DNA of 64,000 nucleotides from Desulfovibrio intestinalis (GCF_014202345.1 NZ_JACHGO010000002.1:62001-126000), one strand, 5' to 3'. Shown: positions 1 through 8,595, counted from the first letter of the stretch. The notes: generated by a model not told the origin, from the sequence alone. Numbers and translations: made by a program.

Positions 1-36
1 GAAATGTAATACATTTCAAGGGTAATCTGCTCTAGA
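1..36 (+). repeat. 3' end of a MITE-like 150-bp element (cut by window edge)
   Basis: The palindrome GAAATGTAATACATTTC followed by a run ending in ATCTGCTCTA matches the right end of the 150-bp dispersed element seen complete at 5997, 17692, 27625 and 52910. The left part lies outside the window. Confidence 0.6.
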
Positions 37-131
37 TACACAGATAAATAACACGCCTGCTTCATGACGCTGGGCGTTCGCTCGCGCAGCCGCCAGAGCA
101 GTTCAAGCTTACAGAGCTTCAAAGGCAAATA

Positions 132-167
132 GAAAAGCCGCAACGGAATTTCCGTTGCGGCTTTTGT
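132..167 (-). terminator. Rho-independent terminator of the SRP RNA gene
   Basis: A near-perfect inverted repeat (AAAAGCCGCAACGGA / TCCGTTGCGGCTTTT) lies directly after the 3' end of the minus-strand SRP RNA. On the minus strand the stem ends in TTTT. Confidence 0.75.
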
Positions 168-249
168 GGGCCGGACACCCGGCAACGTCTGTTGCCGCTG
201 CTTCCTTTCGGACCTGACGGAGTTGGCAGTGTTACCGCCGCCCGGCTTG
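168..249 (-). ncRNA. ffs: Signal recognition particle RNA (4.5S, small bacterial type)
   Basis: Read on the minus strand the sequence contains GTCAGGTCCGAAAGGAAGCA, the conserved apical domain of SRP RNA that binds Ffh: the GGAA tetraloop region and asymmetric loop. The flanks pair as expected for the long hairpin: GCCGG at the 5' end with CCGGC at the 3' end, and CGGTAAC with GTTGCCG. The RNA with Ffh directs signal-peptide-bearing proteins to the membrane. A TTGACA-N17-TAAAGC promoter lies upstream and a terminator directly downstream, so this is a monocistronic gene. The 5' end is placed by spacing from the -10 box and could be off by a few bases. Identification of the core is firm. Confidence 0.9.
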
Positions 250-255
250 GCAAAT

Positions 256-284
256 GCTTTACCTGCAAAGAAGTGGGCTGTCAA
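256..284 (-). promoter_or_regulatory. Sigma70-type promoter of ffs
   Basis: On the minus strand a perfect TTGACA -35 box is followed by a 17-nt spacer and TAAAGC. The predicted start falls about seven bases on, at the base of the SRP hairpin. Confidence 0.7.
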
Positions 285-507
285 TGCCCAGGCAGTAACA
301 GGCGGGCTGTCACAGGTCATTGTTGCTGCAAATTGCCTGCACTTTCGGCCGTGAGCTACTTCTTTTTGTCCAAAAATTTCTATCAGCGCCTAAGGCGCTC
401 ATTTGCTGCTTGCCACCCGTGATAGCGTCTGCCGGGGGTATACCTCGTAAGTTTGGTTGGCAGCTGTGCCAGCCAAGGTCTTGCGAGCCTCACAAGCGCA
501 AGTTGCT

Positions 508-1344
508 TTAGCTGGCTGCCATTGCAGGTATTTTATCCCGATGCAGCAAACCGGGCATGGCTGAAGCATTGCTCATGATTTTATCCATCATGCTGTCGCT
601 CAGCTCTCCCATTTCCTGAATCCGCTGCATTTCTTCCTGAGGATCGTAAAGAGGCCAGTCTGTTCCAAAGAGCAGCCTTTCCGGCGGGCAGGCTTTCAGC
701 AAGGTTTTAACGAGCTGGGGCGTGGAAAAGGGCGTGGTGCTGGAAGTATCGAACCAGAGATTGGGGCGTTCCTTGACCATGAGGGTCTTGAGGGCGTGCG
801 CCCACATGCGGTAGCCGCCAAAGTGCGCTGCAATAACTTCAAGCTGCGGAAAAGCATCAAGAATTGCCGCCAGTTTGTAGGGGCAGGAAGGGTTTTTCTC
901 CGGCGATATTCTGTCGCCAATATGCACTTCAAAAACAAAACGGCCCTGCGCCGCTTCAAATATGGGCAAGAGGCGCTCGTCACTGAGCCAGAATCCCTGA
1001 AAGTCGGGGTGCAGTTTTATACCGCGTATGCCAGCTGCTTCTATCCGGTCCAGTTCCGCTTCCCACTGTTCATAGCCGGGGTGTACGGTGCCAAAGGCAA
1101 TGATCTGGCCGGGGTGGGCCTTTTGCAGGCTGATGGCATAGTTGTTCGCTGGAATGACCTGTGCGGGCGCTGTGGCTGCACACAGCACCACGCACATGTC
1201 GATTCCGGCCCTGCGCTCGCTTTCCAGCAGGTTGTCAATGGTACCGCTGCCTGCGCAGACTACGTCATAATGCTCATTAAGATGTTCCACGGCCTTGTGC
1301 GCAATCTTTGGGTGAAAGGCGTGGGTGTGGATATCAATATACAT
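508..1344 (-). CDS. Amidohydrolase family metal-dependent hydrolase
   Basis: A 278-residue protein of the amidohydrolase-2 (PF04909) type, a TIM-barrel family of metal-dependent hydrolases and decarboxylases. The N-terminal metal-binding HxH is visible in DIHTHAFHP. A mid-protein segment KLHPDFQGF, EVHIGD, IAAHFGG and the late LLFGTDWP (metal-ligand Asp) follow in the family order. The start sits two bases after the stop of the upstream 2-hydroxyacid dehydrogenase, with no obvious ribosome binding site, so translation is probably coupled. The substrate cannot be deduced. Pairing with a reductase suggests catabolism of a small carboxylic acid, which is inference only. Confidence 0.85.
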   Translation of the reverse strand: MYIDIHTHAFHPKIAHKAVEHLNEHYDVVCAGSGTIDNLLESERRAGIDMCVVLCAATAPAQVIPANNYAISLQKAHPGQIIAFGTVHPGYEQWEAELDRIEAAGIRGIKLHPDFQGFWLSDERLLPIFEAAQGRFVFEVHIGDRISPEKNPSCPYKLAAILDAFPQLEVIAAHFGGYRMWAHALKTLMVKERPNLWFDTSSTTPFSTPQLVKTLLKACPPERLLFGTDWPLYDPQEEMQRIQEMGELSDSMMDKIMSNASAMPGLLHRDKIPAMAAS

Positions 1345-1346
1345 GA

Positions 1347-2318
1347 TTAGGCGTTGCTTACCCCGTTAACCACATTGACAGGCGTTCCAGACTGCCAGCG
1401 GCGAATGTTTTCCGCAGTAAGGTCAATGATGTTCTGCCGTGCCCTGGTAGTGGCCCAGGCAATATGCGGCGTGATAAGGGTATTGGGCGCAGAGAGCAGG
1501 GGATTGTCGGCAGTGGGCGGTTCTTCGGAAAGAACGTCCGTGCCGAGGCCGCTCAACTGCCCGCTTTTAAGGGCAGCGGCAGCGGCTGCTTCATCCACAA
1601 GCGGCCCGCGCGACGTGTTGAGCAGTATGGCGCCCTTGCGCATGTTGGACAAAGCCTTGGCATTGATAATGTGCTTCGTTTCCTTGGTCAGGGGGCAGTG
1701 CAGAGAAATAACGTCTGATGAGCAGATGATGTGCTCAAGAGTGGCAAAGGCGAAAGGACTGTAGGTGGGCGGATCTTTGGGCACCCGGCAGTTGGCCAGT
1801 ACGCTCATGCCAAAGGCGTGAGCCAGTTCGCCCATGCGGCGCCCAATGGAGCCAAAGCCAATAAGTCCCATAGTCAGGCCTTCAAGGCAGACCGGAGGCA
1901 GCTTCCAGTAGCACCATTGTTTGGATTTCAGCCAGTCGCCGTTTTTTACGCTTTCAGTATGCAGGCTGGTGTGGCGGCACAGTTCCAGCAGCATGGCCAT
2001 AGCATGCTGGGCCACGTCGCTCACACCGTAAGCCACAACATTGCATACGGGAATGCCGCGCTGCGCCAGCGCTTCGGTATCAATGATATTGTAGCCTGTG
2101 GCCAGTATGCCCACCATGCGTACGCCTTCAATGGCAGGCAGGTCTTCTTTGCGAAGTGGGGTTTTGTTGGTCAGCAGTACGTCCGCCCCCTTGGAGCGCT
2201 CTGCCAGCTGATCGCTGTTGGTCGATTCATATATGGTCACATCGCCCAAGGCCTTGATGGGGGCCCAATCCACGTCGCCGGGGTTAAGTACCCCGCCGTC
2301 CAGAATGACAATTTTCAT
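1347..2318 (-). CDS. D-2-hydroxyacid dehydrogenase (glycerate/hydroxypyruvate type)
   Basis: A 323-residue NAD(P)-dependent dehydrogenase that interconverts 2-oxo acids and D-2-hydroxy acids in the cytoplasm. The Rossmann motif GLIGFGSIGRRMG lies near residue 150. The catalytic trio is recognisable: Arg in NTSRGPLVDE, Glu in SEEPP, His in PHIAWAT. The ATG at MKIVILDGG is chosen over an ATG 17 codons upstream because AGGA lies at proper distance and family members begin with this beta strand. It forms a two-gene unit with the downstream amidohydrolase. Closest by look to hydroxypyruvate/glycerate dehydrogenases (HprA-like), but the substrate is not proven. Confidence 0.88.
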   Translation of the reverse strand: MKIVILDGGVLNPGDVDWAPIKALGDVTIYESTNSDQLAERSKGADVLLTNKTPLRKEDLPAIEGVRMVGILATGYNIIDTEALAQRGIPVCNVVAYGVSDVAQHAMAMLLELCRHTSLHTESVKNGDWLKSKQWCYWKLPPVCLEGLTMGLIGFGSIGRRMGELAHAFGMSVLANCRVPKDPPTYSPFAFATLEHIICSSDVISLHCPLTKETKHIINAKALSNMRKGAILLNTSRGPLVDEAAAAAALKSGQLSGLGTDVLSEEPPTADNPLLSAPNTLITPHIAWATTRARQNIIDLTAENIRRWQSGTPVNVVNGVSNA

Positions 2319-2489
2319 TGGAATATCCTCGCTTGAGGGCAGTGTAGCCTGTGCCAGAAGCCTCTGCAAGACCTTCGCTCAATTGGCAATTGGGCTGTAA
2401 CTCACTTTTAAGATTGAATATAGGTAAAATGTTCCTGTTAAGTTTTGTTTAAAATACCTTATGCCGATAGTCAGAAACAAGATACGAAG

Positions 2490-2513
2490 AAGGCCACCCT
2501 TACGGGTGGCCTT
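2490..2513 (-). terminator. Hairpin terminator after pal
   Basis: A perfect 10-bp stem, AAGGCCACCC / GGGTGGCCTT, lies 25 bases beyond the pal stop. The following T-tract is weak (CTTCGTATCTTG). Confidence 0.55.
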
Positions 2514-2538
2514 CAAGTTCGTCACACAGACCAGAGGT

Positions 2539-3006
2539 CTAGTGGGCGATCACGCGGAAGTCGTCGCGGCGGTTCTTGGCCCAAGCGGCTTCGTTGTTGC
2601 CCTGCACGGCAGGATTTTCCTTGCCGTAGCTGATCATTTCAAGCTGGTTGGGGTTCACGCCCATCATAACCAGGTACTCATACGCAGCGCGGGCGCGGCG
2701 TTCGCCAAGGGCGAGGTTGTATTCCTGGGTGCCACGATCGTCGCAGTTGCCTTCGATGCGAACGCGGATGCTGGGGTACTGCTTCATCAGATCAGACTTC
2801 TGCTTCAGCATGTCTTTGTACTGGTTTTCAACATTGAACTTGTTGAAAGCGAAGTACACGCGGCCATCAGTGATCTGCTGAACGGCAGCGCGCATTTCAG
2901 GGGTCATGCCATCGTCATAGCCGGGCTCGCCAGTGGTCTTTTTTGCACAACCAAAACCAGCGGCCAGAGCCATAACCAGAGCGAGAATAAGAGCGTAGCG
3001 TTTCAT
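2539..3006 (-). CDS. pal: Peptidoglycan-associated lipoprotein Pal
   Basis: A 155-residue outer-membrane lipoprotein. The signal sequence ends in a lipobox AGFGC with acylated Cys20. Residues from about 50 onward form an OmpA-C peptidoglycan-binding domain: YFAFNKFNV, RIEGNCDDRGTQEYNLALG and GERRARAAYEYL. The usual EGHTD is EGNCD here, but the following Asp-Arg core is intact. Pal anchors the outer membrane to peptidoglycan and binds TolB. It is the last gene of the Tol cluster, following tolB on the same strand after about 230 bases. A GGAGGACAC ribosome binding site precedes the ATG. Confidence 0.95.
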   Translation of the reverse strand: MKRYALILALVMALAAGFGCAKKTTGEPGYDDGMTPEMRAAVQQITDGRVYFAFNKFNVENQYKDMLKQKSDLMKQYPSIRVRIEGNCDDRGTQEYNLALGERRARAAYEYLVMMGVNPNQLEMISYGKENPAVQGNNEAAWAKNRRDDFRVIAH

Positions 3007-3234
3007 TGTGTCCTCCTGAACAGCTCATTCTCCAAAAAATTAATACCTTTCCTTTCTGCACACATAAGGGCGCATTGCCCTTGCATAACAGATGGTATCT
3101 TCACCGTAATTTTTGTCAAGAAGTGTATGGGGTATTAGGCCCACTTTCGTAAAATATTTTTTACCCGGCTTTGCCTGAAATCGTTGAAAACCGGGTAAAA
3201 ATATCTCTTATCCAGCCACAATTGGCTGTAATAA

Positions 3235-4551
3235 TTATTTTTGCTGCCCGGGCATGCCCCAGCGAGGAAATGACGAGTCTCCACCGCCCGTAGGTACACG
3301 TTTGGCATCGCCGCCATGCCGTGTGGTCAGGTAGATGCCACGGCCGCCCCCACGCGAGGACGCAAAGGCGATAAAATAGCTGTCGGCGCAGAAAGAAGGC
3401 TGCTCATCGCTGCCGGGTCCAAAGGTCACCTGGCGTTCCATACCCGTAAGCATGTCCTGCACAAAGATGCGATGGCCGTATTCCGTCATGCGGCTGTAGA
3501 CCACAAGAGTTCCGTCGGGCGAAAGGTTCGCCTCGGAATTGTATGTGCCGTTCTTGCTCACCCGGGTGACAGAGCCGCTGCTCAGGTCTTTGAGGAAGAT
3601 CTGCGGGCCGCCCAGGCGTGAAGATGTAAAGGCCATCTTGGTGCCTGTGCTGTCAAAGGTAGGCGAAACGTTGATGGAATCGCCCTGTTCCAGCACCTTT
3701 TCTTTCTGGAAAACGTGGTTGAGCTGGAAGATAACAGGGTATTTGCCGTTGGAAAGAGCCACGGCCACCTTGTTGTCAGGCATGAAGGAAGGTCCGATAA
3801 CCACGTTGCCGGGGAAGCGGATACGCTGCACCTTGCCGGTGGAGCGGTCCCAAACGCCCAGACCATGCGACTTGGGGTCAATCTGGGTGAACACCACGAA
3901 GCGTCCGTCAGGCGACCACGACGGGGACATAGCTTCGCCCGGCATATTGGTGATCTGACGCAGATCGCGGCCCGTAGGCTTGACCAGCCACACGTTGGAA
4001 TCCATCTTGCCGTTCTTTTTAATGAAGGCCAGGGTCGAGCGGAAGAAGGAACCGTTGCCGGTCAGGGCTTCCAGAAGGTCGGCGCAGAAGCGGTCTGCCA
4101 CTTCAGGCAGGTCGCGGGCGCTGACCTTTGGGTATTCCTTGCCAAAAAGGCGTCCGCCAGAGTTGGTTTCAAAGGCGCGGATTTGCACAGGGCGGGTGCC
4201 GCTGTCGCCTTCCGGCCAGAACGTAGTCACAACAATGTCTGACCCGGCAAGCTGAAAGCGTTTAAAATCCAGTGCGGGCGGCTCATAACCGGCAAGCACC
4301 ACACCGCCCAGCACGGCCTTGGGGTCTGTCAGGCGCATGAACGGAAGAAAGCTCAGGTTTTCCTGAACAATCTTCTGCAGATCCGTGCCCATGCCCGTGG
4401 CCTGTACCTGCGGGCCCTTGAGGGGAGCGGCCAGTGCCAGATTGACGATGTTCTGGCCCGGACCGTAAATGTCCACGCGCATGGCGGCCTGTGCTCCGCT
4501 TCCCAGAGCCAGCCATAGCCCCAGAGCGAGGAGAAGAAGCAGTTTTTTCAT
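3235..4551 (-). CDS. tolB: Tol-Pal system periplasmic beta-propeller protein TolB
   Basis: 438 residues with a cleavable signal peptide (MKKLLLLLALGLWLALGSG, cleavage after AQA). An N-terminal TolB domain is followed by five to six WD40-like PD40 repeats, visible as recurring blocks such as MSPSWSPDGRFVVFT, VSPTFDSTGTKMAFTS, NLSPDGTLVVYSR and QPSFCADSYFIAFASS. TolB lies in the periplasm and links Pal to TolA/TolQR during outer-membrane constriction. It starts 31 bases after the stop of the TonB-C-type gene, consistent with one transcript. Length is normal for the family. Confidence 0.95.
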   Translation of the reverse strand: MKKLLLLLALGLWLALGSGAQAAMRVDIYGPGQNIVNLALAAPLKGPQVQATGMGTDLQKIVQENLSFLPFMRLTDPKAVLGGVVLAGYEPPALDFKRFQLAGSDIVVTTFWPEGDSGTRPVQIRAFETNSGGRLFGKEYPKVSARDLPEVADRFCADLLEALTGNGSFFRSTLAFIKKNGKMDSNVWLVKPTGRDLRQITNMPGEAMSPSWSPDGRFVVFTQIDPKSHGLGVWDRSTGKVQRIRFPGNVVIGPSFMPDNKVAVALSNGKYPVIFQLNHVFQKEKVLEQGDSINVSPTFDSTGTKMAFTSSRLGGPQIFLKDLSSGSVTRVSKNGTYNSEANLSPDGTLVVYSRMTEYGHRIFVQDMLTGMERQVTFGPGSDEQPSFCADSYFIAFASSRGGGRGIYLTTRHGGDAKRVPTGGGDSSFPRWGMPGQQK

Positions 4552-4581
4552 GGCGTCAGCAGTCCTTGTAGGATCGGCGCG

Positions 4582-5823
4582 CTACCGGCGCACCAGGGTA
4601 AGAGTTATATCCAGTGTGGTGTCAAGACCTTCAGGAGGCAGTGGTATGCTGCCAACCTTACGAATGCCTTTACGCACGAAGGCATCAAGCATTTTGTCGC
4701 CGCTTTTTTGAACAAAGGCAACATCATCAATGACCCCGGTTTTGGGGTTCACCTGCAACCTCACCGTAGGATAATAGGTACCGGGCGGGGTTTCAACTGG
4801 AATGATGATAGATTCGGTAAGCTGGCGGACCACACCGGAAAAATACTTGCTGTATTTTTTTCCATAACGGTACTGGGCCTTGGTTTCAGAGCCAAAGACC
4901 GTATCCGTCTTGTCAGGCCGCGCCGCTTGCTTTGCCACAGGCACAGGCGTGCTGCTTCCTGTCGCAACGGCAGGCCCGTTGCCCACAGGTGTTTTTTGTT
5001 CAACACCTGCAACAACTGGCAGAGGTGAAGGCGCAATGGTCAGGGGCGGCGCTTTTACTTCAGCAGCGCCCTTTTTTGCCTCTTCATCTGCATTCTTGCC
5101 CTGTTTTTTTTCAGTTTTTGAGCCGCCCAGGCTCACCTTTGCCGGAGAGCTGTCCTGTCCACGGCCAACAGCCTGCGGTATTTTTTCAGGCTTTTTTTTG
5201 CCATTGCTGGTTGCTTGCTCTTGGCCGGGGTGGGCAGGAGCCACAACCGTGGGCTTGATGCCGGGCATTTCCTTACCAGTGGCCTTGGCAGTTTCTTCGG
5301 CCCGTTGGCGTGCCCGTTCTTCAGCGCCGGCAGCAAGGTTGTCGCTCATGGCAGCTTCGGCTTTGATGCGCGCACGCTCTTCAAGGCGCAGAGACTCCAC
5401 ATCGTCGGGAATCTGATTGCGGGCTTTGCCCCTGGGGGTTCCTGTCCAGAAGGACAGATGAACTTCCAGCGGTTTTTCGTGAGGCGTTTTGCCAAAATTG
5501 TCTATCTGGCGCACTGCGCCACAGGCAGAACTGTCCAAAGCTTCCATGCCGGACGGATGCACCGGAGTACAGCTCTGCACCTTGCCCTTGCCGTCAACGC
5601 CAACCTTGAGCTGCACCTGAAAGTCACCTTTCAGGGCAGGGGGCGGAGCCCATATGTCCACAACTTTATCAAGCATTTTGCCTGCGTATCCCCCGGCAGC
5701 ATCTGCCGTGGCCATAGCGGCAGCCCTGGCCCCTGTTGCCGTGAAGCACAGAGTCACTGCTGCCAGAAAAAGGAATACACTGCGGAACGTGGAAAAAAGC
5801 GACGTGCGCTGCGGGGATGGCAT
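4582..5823 (-). CDS. Periplasmic protein with TonB/TolA C-terminal-type domains, inserted between tolA and tolB
   Basis: A 413-residue protein with an N-terminal signal or anchor segment (FRSVFLFLAAVTLCFTATGA, cleavage near ARA). A first TonB-C-like block follows at about residues 45-120 (FQVQLKVGVDGKGKVQSC, then a paired-residue Leu-Asp-Ser-Ser-Ala helix). A long Ala/Glu/Lys- and Pro-rich linker comes next. A second TonB-C-like block lies at the C-terminus (YPTVRLQVNPKTGVIDDVAF, MLDAFVRKGI, LDITLTLVRR). The ATG is chosen for the AGGAGG seven bases upstream; an earlier in-frame ATG lacks one. Unlike the real TolA upstream, the N-terminus resembles a signal peptide. Its position in the Tol cluster suggests a TolA-like spacer or partner. 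Function is inferred. Confidence 0.75.
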   Translation of the reverse strand: MPSPQRTSLFSTFRSVFLFLAAVTLCFTATGARAAAMATADAAGGYAGKMLDKVVDIWAPPPALKGDFQVQLKVGVDGKGKVQSCTPVHPSGMEALDSSACGAVRQIDNFGKTPHEKPLEVHLSFWTGTPRGKARNQIPDDVESLRLEERARIKAEAAMSDNLAAGAEERARQRAEETAKATGKEMPGIKPTVVAPAHPGQEQATSNGKKKPEKIPQAVGRGQDSSPAKVSLGGSKTEKKQGKNADEEAKKGAAEVKAPPLTIAPSPLPVVAGVEQKTPVGNGPAVATGSSTPVPVAKQAARPDKTDTVFGSETKAQYRYGKKYSKYFSGVVRQLTESIIIPVETPPGTYYPTVRLQVNPKTGVIDDVAFVQKSGDKMLDAFVRKGIRKVGSIPLPPEGLDTTLDITLTLVRR

Positions 5824-5996
5824 AAGAACCTCCTGTAGGCACATGATAGCCTGTATGTTAACGCAGGAATCTTCTGTCTCGGTTAGAGCTGAAAAGGTCA
5901 GCCCACAAGCGCCCTGAAGGAGAGCAAGTTCTCTCCTTATAATAGTGCGCGGAATCAAGTGACACGCTCAGGCCGTACGATGCACAGCCAGGGCAA

Positions 5997-6146
5997 TAGA
6001 GCCTTTTACCCTTGAAACGGTTTAAATGCACTAACGCTGTGCACGGGCGCAGCGCGCCACCACACGACGTCGTGGATTCTGGTGGAAACTGCACCGTTCA
6101 CAGGGTGACGCCTTTGAAAGGTCAAACATTTCAAAGTTAACCTGCG
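5997..6146 (+). repeat. MITE-like 150-bp dispersed element
   Basis: Left end TAGAGCCTTTTACCCTTGAAA and right end CATTTCAAAGTTAACCTGC form inverted termini. The internal GCTGTGCACGGGCGCAGCGCG and GTCGTGGATTCTG match copies at 17692, 27625 and, reversed, 52910. The element abuts a tonB/tolA-like coding remnant. Confidence 0.7.
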
Positions 6147-6408
6147 CCGGAAGCACTGATTGCTGTATGTTGCCTTGTATGTCCAGCGTTACGTGAGTGC
6201 GTAGTGGACCTGCTTTTGGGGGAGGGGCAAGGCCCCGGTTGGTATGCGCCTTTGGCGGCGTTGGCCCTCTGGCGGTTTTTCTGTTGAACTGCAATGACAT
6301 CCCCGGGGGCTTTTCGGCATCCGGGTGCAGCGGTGAGAATAATGCCATGCCAGCTTTCACTGGCATGGCTTGAGATATCAACGTGCATAGCAGAGAGAGG
6401 AAAAGCAA
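6147..6408 (-). pseudogene. Possible remnant of a TonB/TolA-domain protein truncated by the repeat
   Basis: An open frame begins MLFLSLLCTLISQAMPVKAG, which looks like a signal peptide. It passes through a Pro-rich stretch and reaches RTHVTLDIQGNIQQSVLP, which resembles the first strand of a TonB-C domain (compare VRVRVDMQGKVQQAVIS in the adjacent tolA). The frame then runs straight into the right terminus of the 150-bp element (AACTTTGAAATG), and no domain remainder is found on the far side. The reading is that a third TonB-C-type gene in the Tol cluster lost its 3' part at the element. The similarity is short, so this could also be chance. Confidence 0.35.
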
Positions 6409-6471
6409 TCAGGCCGCTTATGGAACAGCAGCGCGCTCCCTCTTGTCCCATGCGTGAATGCTGCTTCTGGT

Positions 6472-7431
6472 TTATCTGCCCATCAGTTCGTCAAAGGTGA
6501 AAACAAGGTCCAGATCGCCGTATTCCGCTGAGGGCGGGGGCGGGAAGTCTCCACTCTGGCTTGTACGAATGATGGCGTTTACCGCTGAAGCGTCGTACTG
6601 AGAGTTGCCAGAACTATGCGAGATAACAGCCTGTTGTACCTTACCCTGCATGTCCACGCGCACGCGCACAATGCAGCTCAGGTTTCGGCGGCTCGCCGAG
6701 GCAAAACCCCAGTTGGGCCGCACTGCCAGCATGACCTGACCCATGTACACATCGCCAAGTCCGCCGCCGCCGGGGCCGTCACCTTCGCCGCCGCCACCGC
6801 CACGGTTGCCGCCAGCGCGCTTCTGGGCCTGGGCAAGGGCCTGCTCAACGGCATTGCCCCTGTCGCCCGAATCCGCGCGTGAAGTGGCATTGCGTTTGGC
6901 CTGTTGCAGGGCCGCAGCCACCGGGTCAACCGCAGGCTTTTGCGGGCCTTTTTTGTCGTCTTTTTTCGCAGGCTCCGGTTTTTTCTGTTCCTTGGACTTG
7001 TCAGGTTCCTTGGGTTTTTCCGGTTCCTTCGGCTTGTTCTCTTTTTTGGCGGCCACGGGCGTCGCTTCCGGCTTTGGCTCGGGCTTGGGTTCCGGTTTGG
7101 GTTCCGGCTTGGGCTCGGGCTTTTTGATGGGAGCTACGTCCGGCTTGGGCGGCGGCGTCACGGGGGAAGGCTCTTTGACCTCAACCCGTTCCGGCGCGGC
7201 CACTTCGGCCTTGGGAGCTGGCGGCGTGGGCGCAAGGGGGCCATCGCCGGGCGCGCCCATATGCCCAAGAATGGGCGAGGGCGTACGGTTGCCGCCGGGT
7301 GCGCCTTCCACCAGACTGATCATTACTGGAGGTGCGTCAAGCCGAATGGGAGGCGGGCTGGGCCAGAACCATATGAGCAGAAAAGCCGCCAGGTGCAGGC
7401 ACAGAGAGAGGACATAGGAGGCCAGACGCAT
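6472..7431 (-). CDS. tolA: TolA / TonB-family energy-transducing protein
   Basis: A 319-residue inner-membrane protein. Residues 4-24 form a single hydrophobic anchor (SYVLSLCLHLAAFLLIWFW). A Pro/Lys/Glu-rich periplasm-spanning region includes four KPEP-type repeats, followed by a Gly-rich hinge. The C-terminal TonB-C/TolA domain is recognisable in NLSCIVRVRVDMQGKVQQAV, SQYDASAVNAII and DLVFTFDELMGR. TolA couples the TolQR proton motor to TolB-Pal. It starts eight bases after tolR stops, so it is co-transcribed with tolQR. The C-terminal domain is closer to the TonB-C fold than to enterobacterial TolA domain III. Confidence 0.9.
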   Translation of the reverse strand: MRLASYVLSLCLHLAAFLLIWFWPSPPPIRLDAPPVMISLVEGAPGGNRTPSPILGHMGAPGDGPLAPTPPAPKAEVAAPERVEVKEPSPVTPPPKPDVAPIKKPEPKPEPKPEPKPEPKPEATPVAAKKENKPKEPEKPKEPDKSKEQKKPEPAKKDDKKGPQKPAVDPVAAALQQAKRNATSRADSGDRGNAVEQALAQAQKRAGGNRGGGGGEGDGPGGGGLGDVYMGQVMLAVRPNWGFASASRRNLSCIVRVRVDMQGKVQQAVISHSSGNSQYDASAVNAIIRTSQSGDFPPPPSAEYGDLDLVFTFDELMGR

Positions 7432-7439
7432 AAAAGAAC

Positions 7440-7898
7440 CTACTTCGGGGCACGGGCAGGGGTGGTTTTGCCACCCTTGGCCGGGGCTTGATCGGGCTGT
7501 TCAGCGATTACGCCGAGCTTTTCAATGCCGACGGCCTTGATGTGCCCCATAACTTCCACCACAGTGCCGTAGGGTACGGCCTTATCTGCCTGGAGGAACA
7601 GAGTTTTATTTTTTTCTTTGACAAGGCGCTGCAGGTAGCCTTCAAGGTCTTCCATGCTGTCCACGCCATATTCGTCAAGATAGATTTTGCCGTCACTGCG
7701 CACGGTGAGCACCATATGCTCGGCTTCCGTAGGCAGAACTTCAACCTGCTGGGTTTGCGGCAAATCAACTTCAAGCCCCTGGCTCATCATGGGCGTTGCC
7801 ACCATAAAGATGATGAGCAACACCAGCATGACGTCCACGAAGGGCGTAACGTTGATTTCCGAAACGAATTTACTGCCGTTTCCGACATTGGCGCCCAT
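7440..7898 (-). CDS. tolR: Biopolymer transport protein TolR (ExbD family)
   Basis: 152 residues: a short cytoplasmic N-terminus, the signature EINVTPFVDVMLVLLIIFMV with the conserved transmembrane Asp that takes part in proton flow, and a periplasmic ExbD/TolR domain. The ATG is placed at MGANVG because GGAG of the overlapping tolQ end (CGGAGATGTAGC) lies just upstream. A start 15 codons earlier would overlap tolQ deeply. The C-terminus carries a short Lys/Pro-rich tail. Together with TolQ it forms the proton-driven stator complex. Confidence 0.95.
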   Translation of the reverse strand: MGANVGNGSKFVSEINVTPFVDVMLVLLIIFMVATPMMSQGLEVDLPQTQQVEVLPTEAEHMVLTVRSDGKIYLDEYGVDSMEDLEGYLQRLVKEKNKTLFLQADKAVPYGTVVEVMGHIKAVGIEKLGVIAEQPDQAPAKGGKTTPARAPK

Positions 7899-7899
7899 G

Positions 7900-8595
7900 C
7901 TACATCTCCGTTGCGCCCGTACGCTGCACGGGGCGATGGGCATTGATTTCGCGCTGAACGCGGTTCAGGAAAACGCCTGCAAAGTTCACCAGCAGGGTGT
8001 CTACCTGAGAAAGCTTGCCCATAAAGATGTTGAAGCCAATGGTGGCAGGCACGGCCACGGCCAGACCGATGGCGGTAGCAACCAGAGCTTCGGAAATACC
8101 CGGGGCCACGGTGGCCAGCGAAGCGGATTTGAGCATGCCAATGGAGTGGAACGAGCTCATGATACCCCACACCGTGCCGAACAGACCGATAAAGGGCGCT
8201 GTATTGGCGGTTGTGGCCAGCAGAGAAAGCGAGCGCTGCAGGCGCGACAATTCGCTGCCCACGCCCTGGCGCAGTGCACGGCGAACGTTGTCCACCACCA
8301 CTTCGCTGCTGTTGCCCAACTCTTTTGAGCGGTTGAATTCCAGCACGCCCTGATGAGCAATATAGTAGAGGGGAGATGCGGGATCGGCGCCGAGGGATTG
8401 TACGGCTTCACGCAGGTTGGGGGCTTTTTCAAAGCCTTCCGTACCGTTAAGAGCCTTGTTGTTGGCGGCGCTGAGCGCAAAAAACTTCTGGATCATCAGG
8501 CCCCAGCTGATAATGGACATAACGACCAGAAGAGCCAGCACCGCCTTGGCCACCAGGCTTGCCTGGGCAATCATTGAAAAGAAACTGAATTCCAT
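7900..8595 (-). CDS. tolQ: Tol-Pal system protein TolQ (MotA/TolQ/ExbB proton channel family)
   Basis: A 231-residue inner-membrane protein with three hydrophobic segments: residues about 13-33 (AQASLVAKAVLALLVVMSII), about 130-150 (LLATTANTAPFIGLFGTVWG) and about 160-185 (ISEALVATAIGLAVAVPATI). The family signature APFIGLFGTVWGIM is present. The ATG at MEFSFFS is preferred over one four codons upstream because GGAG lies six bases before it. The stop is one base before the tolR start. It is the first gene of the Tol cluster. Confidence 0.95.
   Translation of the reverse strand: MEFSFFSMIAQASLVAKAVLALLVVMSIISWGLMIQKFFALSAANNKALNGTEGFEKAPNLREAVQSLGADPASPLYYIAHQGVLEFNRSKELGNSSEVVVDNVRRALRQGVGSELSRLQRSLSLLATTANTAPFIGLFGTVWGIMSSFHSIGMLKSASLATVAPGISEALVATAIGLAVAVPATIGFNIFMGKLSQVDTLLVNFAGVFLNRVQREINAHRPVQRTGATEM

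Noticed and set aside
6743-7417. Long antisense Gly/Ser-rich frames over tolA
   Set aside because: They mirror the repetitive Lys/Pro codons of tolA and have no start signals.
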